DNA of 64,000 bases from Stenogyne calaminthoides (taxonomy: Eukaryota; Streptophyta; Magnoliopsida; Lamiales; Lamiaceae): contig JBBCBC010000002.1 of the NCBI GenBank assembly GCA_037126765.1, forward strand, positions 46,070,889 through 46,134,888, written 5' to 3'. Position 1 is the first letter of the stretch; every line of letters starts with the position of its first letter. Position numbers and translations under genes: made by a program. Shown here in pieces: positions 12,506 through 24,596 of this stretch. The notes beneath the pieces are model-generated. The model was not told the origin of the DNA, did not search any database, and saw nothing but the letters and a program-made list of their open reading frames with translations.

Positions 12506-14386
12506 TTATAAACAACGGTTGAGTTTTGTGCAATTTTTAAATTACAAAGGGATCTTGTGCAACATTTTCATCGATTGAGGGGTTTCGGACAATACATGAA
12601 CCCTATAACAAAATTATTAATCATCAAAAATTAAAATTTTAAATCCTTGACAAGTGACAAATGATAGAAACTATATGGACTTGTTTGGTAAGGGTTATTA
12701 GTGGGTGATAGATATGCTAACACCCATAATATTATATTTGGTAGGATTATGCAATAACACATGGACCCTTTAAAAAATGAAAGCCCAGACTCCACTGAAC
12801 TGATTTCATATGATAATGGATACATTCTTGCGAGGTGGTATTCATAAAATAATCCACTTTTATAAATATTTTTTCCAAATTTAACCTCCACTTATCCAGG
12901 TCCTAATCACGTAACACCTGACAGTTCTCTTTTAATCTCCTAAAACCATGAAAAAGACGAAGAAATTGATTTATTAAAACCGCAAAAAAAATGAATCGAC
13001 GCCATTGGAAACTAACTAGCAACATCATCAACACATTAAAAGTTCAAAAGCAGGTGCACATCCTGGATTGAATATGGTAATTTACATCAGCATCATAGAA
13101 CACACCCAAATTTTAACAAAGGAAAATAAGGGTTCCAGAGAAACAATTACTCATTTAGTGGAGGTTCAGCAACTTTTTCATCAATTTCTGGAACTTTTTT
13201 GTGGAGACTCATCAATTTATCAGATTCGGGGCATTTAAATTCCGAAGAAATTAGTTAACACAAATTTTTGATTTGATTTGATTCTTCACTTTGTTGTTCT
13301 CCACATGGATTTTGGAATTAAATTCTACGAAGCATAGTCCAAGTTTCTGAAGATGCCTATCTTAAAATGAAACAAACCCTTCAATTTATAAATTAAAACT
13401 TTTGAAATAATTTCGGGGAAAGCAATATTTACATGAACATTTCTAGATATTCATGGTATAATTTATGTATTTAAATTGAAGTTTAACTTTTGTGCTGAAA
13501 TAAAAGAATTAAGCACGAAAGTTTTGCATTTAGTATTTGATGAACATTCTTATTCATGGCTGGAGTTTAACAAAAATCTCTTTGAGTTTTCTATCAAAAG
13601 TTGACCAGTTATTGTTTTGTCGCCATGTCAGTGAATTATCAATTTCTTGTTATAGGATTTTAGTATGAAGGGTAATAATAACTATCAAAATTTTATCAAC
13701 ACATTTAGAAAAGCTATCAAATGAAATATGGAATATGTCACTTGAATAATTATCATGTACCAAACAAAAAATATATATGTAAAACTTATCAAATGAATCA
13801 CTATTTAAAGTCATATCTTATTACATACATACTACCAAACGAGTTCTATACATATCCACTTCAAATGAAATTTTATCCTGAATGCTAAATCACACGGTTC
13901 TCATTTCTGAATAGTTTTTTTTTTTTTGTTTTGACAGGAAATTAATTCAGTTTAGTTAAACTTGTTTTACTTGAAGAAATTAATTATTTTACTTAGTTGT
14001 TAAAAAATTCTACATTAATTGTTACTTGTGATTTATCTATGTTTAGTCAAAACTTGATGGATGCAAGGTCCAACTACACAGTAGTTAGGCTGTGAGTGGA
14101 GAAGTTTTAGTCATCAGAAATGTCATGAAAACAGGCCAACTTACATTTGCCTTCCTTGCAAAAAAAATAACCCTACAATTTCATACAAATTAATTCAAGA
14201 ATTTATAGTTTTTTTTTTTCCCGTAAATTATATATTTAGGTGCTCAATTACAGTGTAATGGACTTGTGCTAACCTTGACTCATTTTTCATGTGCTAATCT
14301 TGACTCATTTGTCATGTGCTAATCTTGATTAAATATATAACATTGCAAGATTATTTATATATATACCGAGAAATAAGATTTTTACC
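12506..14386. other. Gene-free AT-rich DNA
   Basis: No gene is seen. ACTTGTTTGGTAAGG near 12680 is roughly inverted by ACCAAACGAGTTC near 13832, so a decayed 1.2-kb MITE or its nested remains may occupy the middle. Two further phrases are repeated: 'tgtgctaa(c/t)cttgact' twice at about 14270-14310. Confidence 0.35.
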
Positions 14387-14960
14387 TAGGTTGCATGGAC
14401 GAGTACGACAATACGGGCACTGGAACACGGATTTTAAAAAAAAAGGGATAAGATACGTTGGAGGTACGACTATAATTTTTTAAATTATTTTATATTTTCC
14501 TTGTATATATAAATATTTTCATAATTTTTTTTGAAAATACGTGTTTCTATAATCTATGCAATTTTTTTAACACCTAAACAAATATAAAATCAAAACAAGA
14601 GAAACGTCATAATAAAACATATGAACAACAAACAATTCGACATTGGTGTGACCGTGTGAACAATAAAAAGAGTCAATATTTTTTTTACTATTCGTGGCCT
14701 AAGATTAATTTAATATAAAATAAATTTATTTTAAGATAAAAAATAAAATAAAATTTTTAAATTGGACCCACCCCAAGTGTACCCTTTTAGTGTCCGACAC
14801 GCTAATAAGCCGTATTCAACACGGTACCCAAAATTATTATTAATATTTTTAATTGGGACACGCCACATGGCGTATCGGATGCGTATTTCATCTGTATCCA
14901 CGTACCCAAGTACCCATGGTTTATTCGACACTTCATTATTAAAAAATTTTGAGCACCTAT
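14387..14960 (+). repeat. About 575-bp dispersed repeat, copy 1 (plus)
   Basis: This stretch is matched over its whole length by the reverse complement of 59641-60226. Shared landmarks are TAGGTTGCATGGACGAGTAC at the start, a GTGACCGTGTGA(A/G)C phrase, GACACGCTGATAA-like sequence, ACACGCCACATGGCGTATC, and AAAAAATTTTGAGCACC at the end. No protein is encoded. The ends TAGGTTGC and GCACCTAT are weakly inverted, suggesting a non-autonomous DNA transposon. Confidence 0.7.
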
Positions 14961-15740
14961 GCATTCTAGAGTTTTACACTAGCAAAATATTAAATACATT
15001 ATTTTTCTCTTTTAAAAAGATAACGACTTGATTGAAATTTATGCAGGTAGGTGTTTGTGTTGGGATTCACACTGGATGGACTTAGAACTTTGGAGCTCTC
15101 CGTTTCATACGAGTTTGAGATTTAGAATCTGGTTTTTAAATTCCACATTCAATCTACACCTACAAATACCTATAAAACCTATTATTATTTTTCTCAATAC
15201 ATCATACTTTATACACTTTATTACCCTTCTCAATATAATATAATAATACAACATCAATCAATATTAAACATTAATTTGATATAATGTTAAATCTCACCCT
15301 ACTCAAATTCCAAAACAAACACATATATTTACTATTCATCAAAAATTCTAAAACCTTGACTTGCTCCGCACACTTAAATCCCAAAACAAACACAACCAAA
15401 TGATTCTGGGTTAGGTTGTGGCCTTGTGGGCCGGTCGAATCTACCATCCATTTTTAATTTAACAGCTTTGGTAACGTTTGGTTGGCTTTATTATGGGTTG
15501 AACAATGGTCAATACTAATTTAGCAGATCACGTGGTAGGCCACAATAAGATATACTAAATTAATATTGACCCGGGTTTTATGTGGCCGACCCGCTACGTA
15601 TTATTGCTATTTACTATGATTTCACTGTTCACTTTCAAACTAATTAATACCTCCACCCCCATGGTCTTCCTCAAGTCTGGCTTCTACAGTAAATTTTCTT
15701 GTCTAAATTACCCCTCCCAAATCATACGGATGATAAGTAT
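14961..15740. other. Spacer, no gene recognised
   Basis: Mixed AT-rich DNA. A phrase near 15466-15500 (ACGTTTGGTTGGC) resembles MITE ends, but no partner was found. Confidence 0.4.
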
Positions 15741-15929
15741 GTTGTGGGCTCGAGAATTGCTCATTTCTTCACTTCCATCCAACCAACCGCCGCCAAGATG
15801 CCGCCGACCACCTCCCTCCTCCCCCACCACCACCATTCCGCCGCGTAAACCCCTCTTCACTTCCATTTCTTCATTTCTAATTACCACTCCCCCCTCTCCA
15901 CCGCCGCCGCACCTCCATTTCCGCTGTCG

Positions 15930-16130
15930 CACCTCCATTTCCTCTTGCGAAGCAATTACTACGCCGCCGCGAAGGCTCTCGACGCCGGGTTCTTCTCCGA
16001 TCCGCACGATCTGTGCGAGCAGCACTCTGACGTCATCGTCCTCTGCACCTCCATCATTTCCACCGAATCGGTGAGATCTCTCATTCCTAAGGAGCGATGG
16101 TCGCCGTCGCAGTTGCGGCAGCGGCGACAA
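15930..16130 (+). pseudogene. Arogenate dehydrogenase (TyrA) fragment
   Basis: Translation from about 15945 gives YYAAAKALDAGFFSDPHDLC, then EQHSDVIVLCTSIISTESV. These match the nucleotide-domain region of plant arogenate dehydrogenase, the plastid enzyme that makes tyrosine from arogenate. The preceding glycine-rich NADP loop is missing. After STESV the similarity collapses into a short Arg-rich tail with a stop. Upstream, 15770-15940 is a C-rich, proline-coding stretch with a duplicated CGCACCTCCATTTCC. Only about 45 codons are left of a protein of several hundred, so this is a broken copy or captured fragment. The first frame has no ATG of its own. Confidence 0.7.
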
Positions 16131-16230
16131 TGATGATTAGGAGACTGAAAATTGTTGCCCCTCCCTCCGTTCATCAAATTAGGGTTTTGCGAACTTGAAT
16201 GCGTGGTACGGGACGGCGGCATTGACGCCT

Positions 16231-16290
16231 ATTTTGGGGCGATGATGAACATCAATCCCAATTTGGGGCGATGATGAACATCAATCCCAA
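16231..16290. repeat. 29-bp tandem duplication
   Basis: The unit TTGGGGCGATGATGAACA TC... is present twice in direct tandem with a 29-base period. It lies just downstream of the arogenate dehydrogenase fragment and codes for nothing recognised. Confidence 0.75.
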
Positions 16291-17990
16291 TTCTTGTTTG
16301 CACAATTTCAAAAATCTTGGATGTGTAAGTATGAATTATGTATATATATCTTGATTTTTTACTGCAGTTTTCATGAATATGGATTGAATCACTTCCGTTT
16401 CCAGCATTAGAATTGTTTTGTTCTTCTTGTTTATTTATTTTTCGAAGATGTGAAATCAGGTTTTTAGGGCTCTAGTTGACCAGGAATTGTAATCGAACTT
16501 TTAATTTGGTTCTGAAATGATTTACTCGTTTACAGAGTTAATTGACAACATCTGATCAATTTAATATGCTGAAATTGTTGATCATATGCATGCATAACCA
16601 TGGATATGATCACTATTAATGCCACGTGTTAGCCCACAATTAAAAAGATAAGACTTTTATGTTTTGGTATAAGAGGTAAATCGGACATTTTAGGAAAATC
16701 TCAATTTTATACATGCTTTATTATCTCCTATCAAGTGGACATTCTAATTTTATACATGTTTATTATCTCCTACCAAGTGAAATATTATTTTTATCATGTC
16801 ATTCGTATTATGTCGTATCAAAAGGCATAATACTACCAACCCGTATTATATAATACAAATATTCTTTATCTCATACTAATTTTATACCCACCGTCAAACA
16901 GAGCCTTTGAGTACAAATTAGTAGTTGCCTTTTGTGTGTAAATTGTAATCCAACAGACCAAAAAAAAAAAAAAAAAAAAAAAAACTTATGTGTGTAATTT
17001 TATGATTTCTATTATTTGTAGAATTCTGAAAATATCTAATTAAAAGCGTAAATAATTTACATTTTAAGGTATTATAAATGGGCAATTATAGTGTTACATT
17101 TTAAGACATGCAGTTCTATATTACTTGTTTAATTTCTCCCTATCGTACCCGTGTTATTTTTCTATCAATTGCTTCCTCAACTATTTGAAAATACAGAAGC
17201 AGGTTCAAGCGGAATCCTTAATTTGTAACATGTGAGTTTCCGCCCTATATTTTTAGGATATTATACGGTACAATGCAAGAAAATTATTCCCGCATTGATG
17301 TTACTTATTATGGAATGTGGCAACATAATATATTGGGTACCCCAGTGGAGATCAACAAAATAACATAGAAAAACAGAGCAATTATTGTGTTTATAAAAGG
17401 AAAAGAAAAGAAAAATAAAAAATGTTACTAAATGGAGTAGTTTGGGGGTGTGAGCAGTGATGAAGACAGATGAGCAATTTGCTCGTCTAATTTACCAAAT
17501 GGTATGTTTATTTCGTGATTTAGGTGAGTGGGTATATATGATTTCGAAATTCTATGAATTTTAAAATTTGATGAATTGTGAAAAAATATGTGTTTATTTG
17601 TTTTTAGATTACAGTAAGATTAAATTAATGTTTCCTAGTGATTTATGCATTACTATATTGTATTGAGAACGTGAAAAATAATGACGTGAGTGTAATTAAT
17701 TTTGTGGGAAAAAATGTATGTATGTGTATTTTTTAGGAGTGTATATTGAATTCTGATTTAAAATCACAAAATATAATGTGTTGATTTTCGAATGCGACCC
17801 TCATTACCCTTTGACGACGCATATATGATTCAAGTCCTGACATATATCATAAACACGCATATAGGCATTATACTTATACAAAATATTGAAAATTGTCGAC
17901 ATTATATTATTGTAGCAATTCTAGTTTCGAAATTGTGAATATATATTATGTGCAAATGGGGACAACGGCCACTTAAAAGTGAAATTAATA
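16291..17990. other. Gene-free AT-rich DNA
   Basis: No gene was seen. A direct repeat of about 34 bases (AATTTTATACATG...TTATTATCTCCTA) occurs at about 16703 and 16746. A poly(A) run lies at about 16961-16983. Confidence 0.45.
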
Positions 17991-18189
17991 CTCCCTCCAT
18001 CCCGTGATTACTGCAACACTTGTCTTATTTGGACGTCCAAACATTACTGCAACACTTTCAAAATAGAAACAAACATAATATTAATACATTCACAACACCC
18101 TTATTTTATTCCACTCAAACCCACTTTATCCCACTTTACTTGGTTTGCAGTCCAATTTGTGTTTTGCAATCATCTTGGGACGGAGGGAG
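17991..18189. mobile_element. Stowaway MITE, 199 bp
   Basis: The ends read CTCCCTCCATCCC and its inverse GGGACGGAGGGAG, and each is bordered by the TA target duplication. TACTGCAACACTTTCAAA-type phrases are repeated in the interior. No protein is encoded. A SINE lies within 25 bases on its right. Confidence 0.88.
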
Positions 18190-18210
18190 TAGTATAGTAA
18201 TAATTTACTT

Positions 18211-18393
18211 AACCAAGTGGCTTAGCCCACCTGGCCACTGGACTCCTCATTTGAATGGGAGACCCAGGTTCGATTCCCTCTGGGAACGAATTGGAGTTAT
18301 GGGAGTTATAAGGTAAATTAACGATTTCATGGAGTATTTGTGTGCTTGGTGTACTAACTATTAACAATTAACTTTGCCCGATAAAAAAAAAAA
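18211..18393 (+). mobile_element. tRNA-derived SINE (family A), full length
   Basis: The 5' part has a pol III A box (TGGCTTAGCCCACCTGG) and a B box (GGTTCGATTCC), as in a tRNA gene, but no cloverleaf closes. A tRNA-unrelated body follows, ending GTACTAACTATTAACAATTAACTTTGC and a short A-rich tail. A perfect 13-bp duplication, TAATAATTTACTT, flanks it (18198-18210 and 18394-18406), which shows insertion by target-primed reverse transcription. Related copies lie at 24.6 kb and 41.7 kb. Mobilisation would need LINE proteins supplied elsewhere. Confidence 0.9.
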
Positions 18394-18406
18394 TAATAAT
18401 TTACTT

Positions 18407-20694
18407 GATTATTTTCCCAATTGATGTTATTAATGATGTATATTCTTATAGTGACCAATAATTTTGTTTAAAGTGGCAATACTCTGTGTTTTGAAGGCCA
18501 TGGTGATACTTTTGTAGTAGCTGAAAAGATAGACTGCACCATGCTTTATTACTCTTTATTCGTTGATGGGAATTTCATTTGTGCAACCAATTTAATGGAA
18601 TTAGACCAAATCAAGAAAGGATCGTTATCCAATTATCATGATTGATAAAGCTGTGTTTATTATAGTGTCCATTTCATTGAAGTATTAGTGGGATTACAAT
18701 TCCATTTTTTTTTAAATATATCAATTATCAAGTAACGAGTATGTAATGTAGAGAAAAAAACCTGTAAAAAAATGTGGAGAAAAAAGGTTGGGTTGTTTCT
18801 ACTTCTAAGCCCAATTATAATATTATAAGCTATTCTGTGTCTGAGATCCAATAAATTACAGAAGCGTGCATACACAATCGATTGGGCCTTCATAATTACC
18901 AATCGTGATGATAATTATTAGGGAATGAGACATCTATACAAGACCCAAGACTAACACTAGGTGTATTATGCACTCATATCGCATTTTAAAAATATTCAAT
19001 TTATTATACTAAAAAGTGCAATTTATTATATTGAAGCGTGCAATTACTAATATAAAAAAAATAGCTGCATGTTTTAGTGTAAATAAATTATACTTTTCAA
19101 TATAACAAATCACACATTTTTAAAATGCACTATGAGTGCATGGTGTACCTAGGTGTACATGAGACTCACTTCTTGTACAATGGACTCCCTAAATCATGTA
19201 CTCTTCTGTCCTTCGTTTAATGGAAGATTTGTAAAAAAAAGTCCACCCTAAATTAAATTAAGACAAAAATTCATATGAGACGGGGTATAATCTAACACAA
19301 ATCATACCCACCATTTTCAAAGTGTTAAAACGTCAATGTTCAATTTATATCCCGTCTCACCATGAGATGGTCACAAGTGTGCCTCTTAAATTAAATATTT
19401 TTTTAAAATTATAATAAAATAATTTAATCAACTTAAATTTCCTCTTTCAAATAACCAAATATTATATCATATGTCATTACTTTTTCCACATAAAAATATA
19501 ATTTATCTTCTTTTATTTACACTACATGTCATTACTTTATTATTTAATTTTTAATAAAAAATATTTTTATTTATTATAATATTAATAAATGATTGTCACA
19601 TTAAACTTCGTGTAATCAATAAATGTTCGATCTAATTTGGGATAAATGGAGTAATATGTATGCAGCCTGTACACAAATAACTGGTTCGATTTCCCTGTTC
19701 CACTTTTCGTATTCCATTGATGTTTCACCCTTCTGGATCTTTAACACATGAATCCAGGGTATGGTGGTTCGTTAGATATTTTTTATTATTCCACGTATCA
19801 TCCATCTACACTATGAAATATAAAGTGGAATACCAATTATGAAATAGGTGATCTCATTCCACAAATAACAAGTTGCATATTTTAAAAATGCATTTGAAAT
19901 GCACGGTCCATGTGATACATTCAAAGCGTCCCTTCATTATATTGCACAATTAAGACTTGATATTTTTCAGTTCCACGTATGTTTCACTTAAATATTTAAA
20001 TCATGCTTTTCATTAAATATATATAATCTCATGAATAAATACAATTTTTTTTGTTGGTGTCTATCTTAATAAAGGGGGAATATAATAAAGTAGGAATCTT
20101 TGCTTTAATATATGAACTGAAATGAATAAGGGGTTTTTTTATATATTATATTTTCAAGAGTATAAGGATTATTTTACACAATAGTAAACATAAAATAATT
20201 TTTGAACTTTAAGCTTGTGGAAAATATTTTTTAAATAATTGAAAAGTGTGTAAATAATCTTTTCAACAGAAAATCAGCTCCAGATTAAAGTACCAGAAAT
20301 ATAAAAGTGCTACTTGTAGGCTGTAGCCTGTAGGGGTGTGTGCAAAAATACTGGAAAAATCACAAAATTCAATCTAATTAGATCCGGTTGTTCTCATTAA
20401 AAAAACTGGTTTCTATTCTTATTTCTAAAAGAAACTCGAATAAATCGATTTTATATTACTCCAGTTCAATAAACATAGCGACGGCGCCGGCGCCGGCGCT
20501 GGCTAACTCAGTGTGAATTTTTCGATTGGCTGTTTTGTACTCTGTATGTCCAATGGTTATTTTGTATACTGTATTTCTGCTGACTTGTTTTGTGCTCTAA
20601 TAAATTGTTTTACCGTGCCTAAAACCATCCATCTGTTAACTTTTGCGTATAGTAAAAATAACTACACGCTGTGAATGCTGTTGGCGCCGCCGCC
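18407..20694. other. Intergenic DNA upstream of deoxyhypusine synthase
   Basis: No coding sequence is recognised. It contains a TGAGACGG-family repeat (about 19262-19392). Close to the gene there is a GC-rich CGGCGCCGGCGCCGGCGCTGG tract (about 20479-20501) that probably belongs to the promoter or 5' leader. The first exon's leader limits cannot be set from sequence. Confidence 0.45.
19262..19392. repeat. TGAGACGG-family MITE, copy 2
   Basis: It begins CATATGAGACGGGGTATAA and ends CCCGTCTCACCATGAGATGGTCACAAGTGTGCCTCTTAA. The interior shares 'aaagtgttaaaacgtcaatg' with the copies at 8.65 kb and 24.39 kb. Confidence 0.65.
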
Positions 20695-23618
20695 ATGGAA
20701 GAAGCTACGGAACACGCTCTGCCAGAATCTGTACGATCGATTGTGTTGAAGGAATCTGAATCGTTGGATGGCGTCTGCGTCACAATCGAGGGGTATGATT
20801 TCAATAAGGGCGTGAACTTTCACGAGCTTTTGAAGTCCATGGCCGTCACTGGATTCCAGGCTTCCAATCTCGGTGACGCTATTCATCTGGTTAACGAAAT
20901 GGTTCGTTTTTTATTTTTAATTTGGATTTGGGCGCTTTCTTTGAGCTGATTCTAGTCCGATAAGTTTCTTAAGTTATTTCTTAAATATTTGGGGAAAAAT
21001 TTCAGTGATTCATTAGGATGTGATTCTCTTGATAATGTGTCTGAAGCTTGATTGATTTTGAAGCAGTGGTTAAGAATTACTTCATAAAAATTAGTTTGGC
21101 TAAGGCATAATATCAGAAGGCGTTGTGATATTATAAGTTTATGTTTGCGCTGTTGACATAAATTACCATGTTTTTTGTGCTATATTTCTTGATATTCTAA
21201 GGCATGTCTTCTGTTCTATTTGATTCATTGAACGAGTATTCTGCGATTGTAGGCTTTAAAATGTGTTTTTGTTGCTCACTACCGATGTTTTTGTTTGTTT
21301 GTGGTTGAAGTTAGATTGGAGGCTTTCAGATGAGATTCCAACAGATGATTGCTGTGAAGAAGAGAGAGATCTGGCTTATAGAAAGTCCGTAAGGTGTAAA
21401 GTTTTTCTTGGTTTTACATCCAATCTGATCTCCTCTGGCATTCGAGATATAATTCACTATCTTTGCCAGCACCACATGGTGAGTGATGTTCAGAAACTAT
21501 GTTATTTTTATGTTTTGCAGAGTTTAGATCAAATGATCATTTGAGGGATGGCTGATTGAAAAAATTATTCAATGGGTTTAATTTTATGGATAATAAACAA
21601 TTTGTTGTTTATGTTCTTCTGGTGCTTTATAGTTGTTGTTGTGACATTTTGAGGTCTTGATGAATAGCTTTATATTAACCATTTTGGCCTAATGGTTTAA
21701 CATAATGCAATATTACTTGGAATTTGGCCATGAGCTCACTTTTGTTCAAGTCATGATTTTTGGAGCAAAAGGACAGGCTCAAGTTTTGATTTTCTGCAGG
21801 TTGATGTAGTAGTAACTACGGCAGGTGGTGTGGAGGAGGACCTTGTGAAGTGTCTTGCACCGACGTACAGAGGTGATTTTTCTTTACGTGGAGCTGTTCT
21901 TCGTTCAAGGGGTTTGAATCGCATTGGTAACTTGTTGGTTCCTAATGATAATTACTGTAAGTTTGAGGATTGGATCATCCCAATTTTTGATCAGATGTTG
22001 GATGAACAAAATTCACAGGTATTAAATTATCTATATTGGATCCTATGTCATTCTCTCTCTCTTTCAGGCAAAAATGGTTCTTCAGTAGATTAGTTGACAA
22101 TATACTTCTGTTATTTTGGTTTACTTCAGTTTTAAAATTTTGAACTACGTAAACCAGTTCTGTGCTATAATTCCTTTCTCTTACAATTGTGTGTAGACTA
22201 GAAAAGGTTATAAAAGCATTTAGTTCGACTTTCTGACAGTTTCTGTCTGTACTTTGACTGGATTACTACTTCACAAGATAGTATTGATTTTCCATTTTGA
22301 GTCCATTGGCTTCAAAGTATATTAATGTCTATTAAGGAAGCCATTTGTTGGGCGATATAACCGTAATATTTAAGCTTTATTGTCGCAGAAAATACTTTGG
22401 ACACCTTCCAAATTAATTGCTCGCCTGGGAAAAGAAATCAATGAAGAGACTTCCTACCTTTACTGGGCATACAAGGTATATGTTCTAGCAAAAAAAATAG
22501 CTTATTCCGATCTTATCATTTACCTATATACCCATAGGCTATGTATAAGTCAAAGTGTGTGTTGACTTATATTCTGGGTCTAAAAATTCCTTCACCAAGT
22601 AGCATTCAACTGCTAAGCAGTTTTGGTCTATCTGGGATATTAAAGTATGTTTAGTTTATTACTAAATTATATTTGCATTGGTTTTCTCTAAAATGTGGTA
22701 TTTACGTATCATTTGCCCCCACTGCAGAACGGTATACCCATCTTCTGCCCTGGCTTAACAGATGGTTCACTGGGTGACATGTTGTACTTCCACTCGTATA
22801 AGAATCCTGGTTTAGTCGTTGACATTGTGCAAGGTACAATACTTCCATTTATCTCGTCCTATTCAATACAACAACCGGTGTTGAATCCACCATGACCACC
22901 ACAAATCTACACGATCAGAAAACACACTACACATACCCACAGTGTGTGTGTGTGTTCAAGTTTGAACTGCCAGTGTCAACTAATCAACACATTCACTTAT
23001 TTAAGTCTTATCCAGAATAGGTCCATGTAATTTTGTGATTGCCATTATCAGTCAACCATGAAAAGCTCTCTAGAGCCTAGTTAAACCACCCATCGATTCA
23101 TGCAAGAGGAGAAATACTCGAAAACGTTCACCTATTATCTGATATTTGGTTATTTGTTTGTTGCTTTTTTATTTGCATATTTAATTCTAGTTATGTATAA
23201 GTATAACAGATATTAGAGCAATGAATGGGGAGGCTGTCTATGCTGGGCCAAGGAAGACCGGGATGGTAATTCTTGGAGGAGGGCTCCCGAAGCATCATAT
23301 TTGCAATGCGAATATGATGCGCAATGGTGCTGATTATGCCGTCTTTATTAACACTGCACAAGAGTTCGATGGAAGTGATTCGGGTGCCCATCCCGATGAA
23401 GCCGTCTCCTGGGGCAAAATTCGAGGTTCTGCAAAGACTGTTAAGGTTCGATGAGATTTCAATCATTATATCGGTGTTTTAACCAGAGAAAATGTTAGCT
23501 TTAGGGCTCTAATCGATTCGATTCTTTATCCGAGCAGGTGCATTGCGATGCAACCATTGCCTTCCCTCTCCTCGTTGCTGAAACATTTGCTGCACAGAAA
23601 AAGACAAGCTCTTCTTAA
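20695..23618 (+). CDS. DHS: Deoxyhypusine synthase
   Basis: This cytosolic NAD-dependent enzyme transfers the aminobutyl group of spermidine to one lysine of eIF5A, the first step of hypusine formation. Seven exons fit by splice sites and phase: 20695-20901, 21311-21478, 21800-22018, 22389-22475, 22728-22833, 23210-23445, 23538-23618, giving 367 residues, close to the usual 369-380. The start is the ATG in GCCGCCATGG. Diagnostic stretches are VVTTAGGVEEDL, GLTDGSLGDM, KHHICNAN and AVSWGKI. Lys332 of the last is the counterpart of the human catalytic Lys329. Plant homospermidine synthases of alkaloid pathways arose from this enzyme, but residues 264-268 read IRAMN, the I-x-x-x-N form I recall for true DHS, so ordinary DHS is favoured. 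All introns are GT-AG. The first exon is preceded by a GC-rich tract. Confidence 0.95.
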
Positions 23619-24163
23619 TTATGATTATTATTCCTCTATTCAGTATTATTAGTAGCAGTTTTAGTAATCGCTCATGTGTGTGCTTCATGGTGCTGCTATT
23701 GACAAGATTTAAATGTGATTATTAAACAAACAATGTTCTATTACATTTTAATTAGTTGAGGGTATTTTATTTTATATGTTCTAGAATTTTTCCTGAAATC
23801 GTATTTTCGAGTACTTGTCTAGATATTCTGTGAATTCTTTCAATTAATGAGAGAGACCCCAGCAATAGTAGAAACCTGAAATGCTTCTTCACTGTGTAAT
23901 TAGCATGAATGCATGCTTGTCTGATTTTCTTTTCTATACAGACTTCAAATTTATTTATTTATTTTTCAAAATTGTCTCCCCTAGCACAAAGAAACCATTC
24001 GTAAAAATAAATAAACTGCAAATAATCATAATATAACTCAAATTGCGTCAGAATTAATTATGACTTGCAAGTGATTGAGAAAAACAAAACTCGAACAATC
24101 GCATGCTCAAAATTGAATACACTTATTTATTACTAAAAATAATTATAAAGGTGTCTGAGAAAT
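23619..24163. other. DHS 3' flank
   Basis: The DHS 3' untranslated region presumably occupies the first couple of hundred bases; no clear AATAAA was identified. The rest is AT-rich spacer with no gene. Confidence 0.4.
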
Positions 24164-24366
24164 TGGGATTTGGATCCTTTGCAGTGTTTTACGGTGCATT
24201 TTTCACTATTTACCGTTAGATCACACATATCTGTGCAAGTGTGTGTGTGATCTAACTGTGCACCGTAAAGTACTGTAGAGGATCACACACTTGCACGGGT
24301 GTGTGTGATCTAACGGTGAACAGTGAGAAATGCACCGTAAAGTAGTGCAGAGGATCCAAATCCAAT
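24164..24366. mobile_element. Fold-back MITE with three related arms
   Basis: GGATTTGGATCCT starts the element and its inverse AGGATCCAAATCC ends it. The arms share TTTACGGTGCATTT and TTAGATCACACA with inverted partners. A third, central copy (GTGTGTGATCTAACTGTGCACCGTAAAGTACTG) lies between them. No protein is encoded. Confidence 0.7.
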
Positions 24367-24385
24367 TCAAATTAATATTAATTAT

Positions 24386-24545
24386 TTTTTAACAAAAACT
24401 CATATGAGACGGTCACGTGCATGAGACAGTGTATAACCTAGTAAAAATCACACCCATTCTTTTTAAAGTGTTAAAGCGTCAATGCTCAACTTATGCGCCG
24501 TTTCACAATGAGATGGTCTCATGCAAGTATGTCTCTTAATTTTTT
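24386..24545. repeat. TGAGACGG-family MITE, copy 3
   Basis: CATATGAGACGGTCACGTGCATGAGACAG opens the copy. TCACAATGAGATGGTCTCATGCAAGTATGTCTC closes it as a partly inverted end. The interior matches the copies at 8.65 kb and 19.26 kb. Confidence 0.65.
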
Positions 24546-24596
24546 AATATAATTTTCAGGTTTATATGTAAGTAACATTTTTTTATGAATGGATCA

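Noticed and set aside
12677..13853. Possible 1.2-kb MITE with GTTTGGTA-type ends
   Set aside because: Only about 12 bases match between the ends, and no target duplication is visible.
15580..16074. 164-codon Pro/Ser-rich plus-strand frame
   Set aside because: The run comes from C-rich sequence in a frame different from the arogenate dehydrogenase fragment. There is no known domain and no conserved start.
18211..18285. tRNA-like sequence with A and B boxes
   Set aside because: No acceptor stem or cloverleaf can be paired, and the sequence continues into a repeat body with a tail and a target duplication, so it is a SINE rather than a tRNA gene.
20478..20503. CGGCGCCGG tract as a possible gene exon or CpG regulatory island
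   Set aside because: It is too short and simple to call; it is noted only as the GC-rich leader region of DHS.
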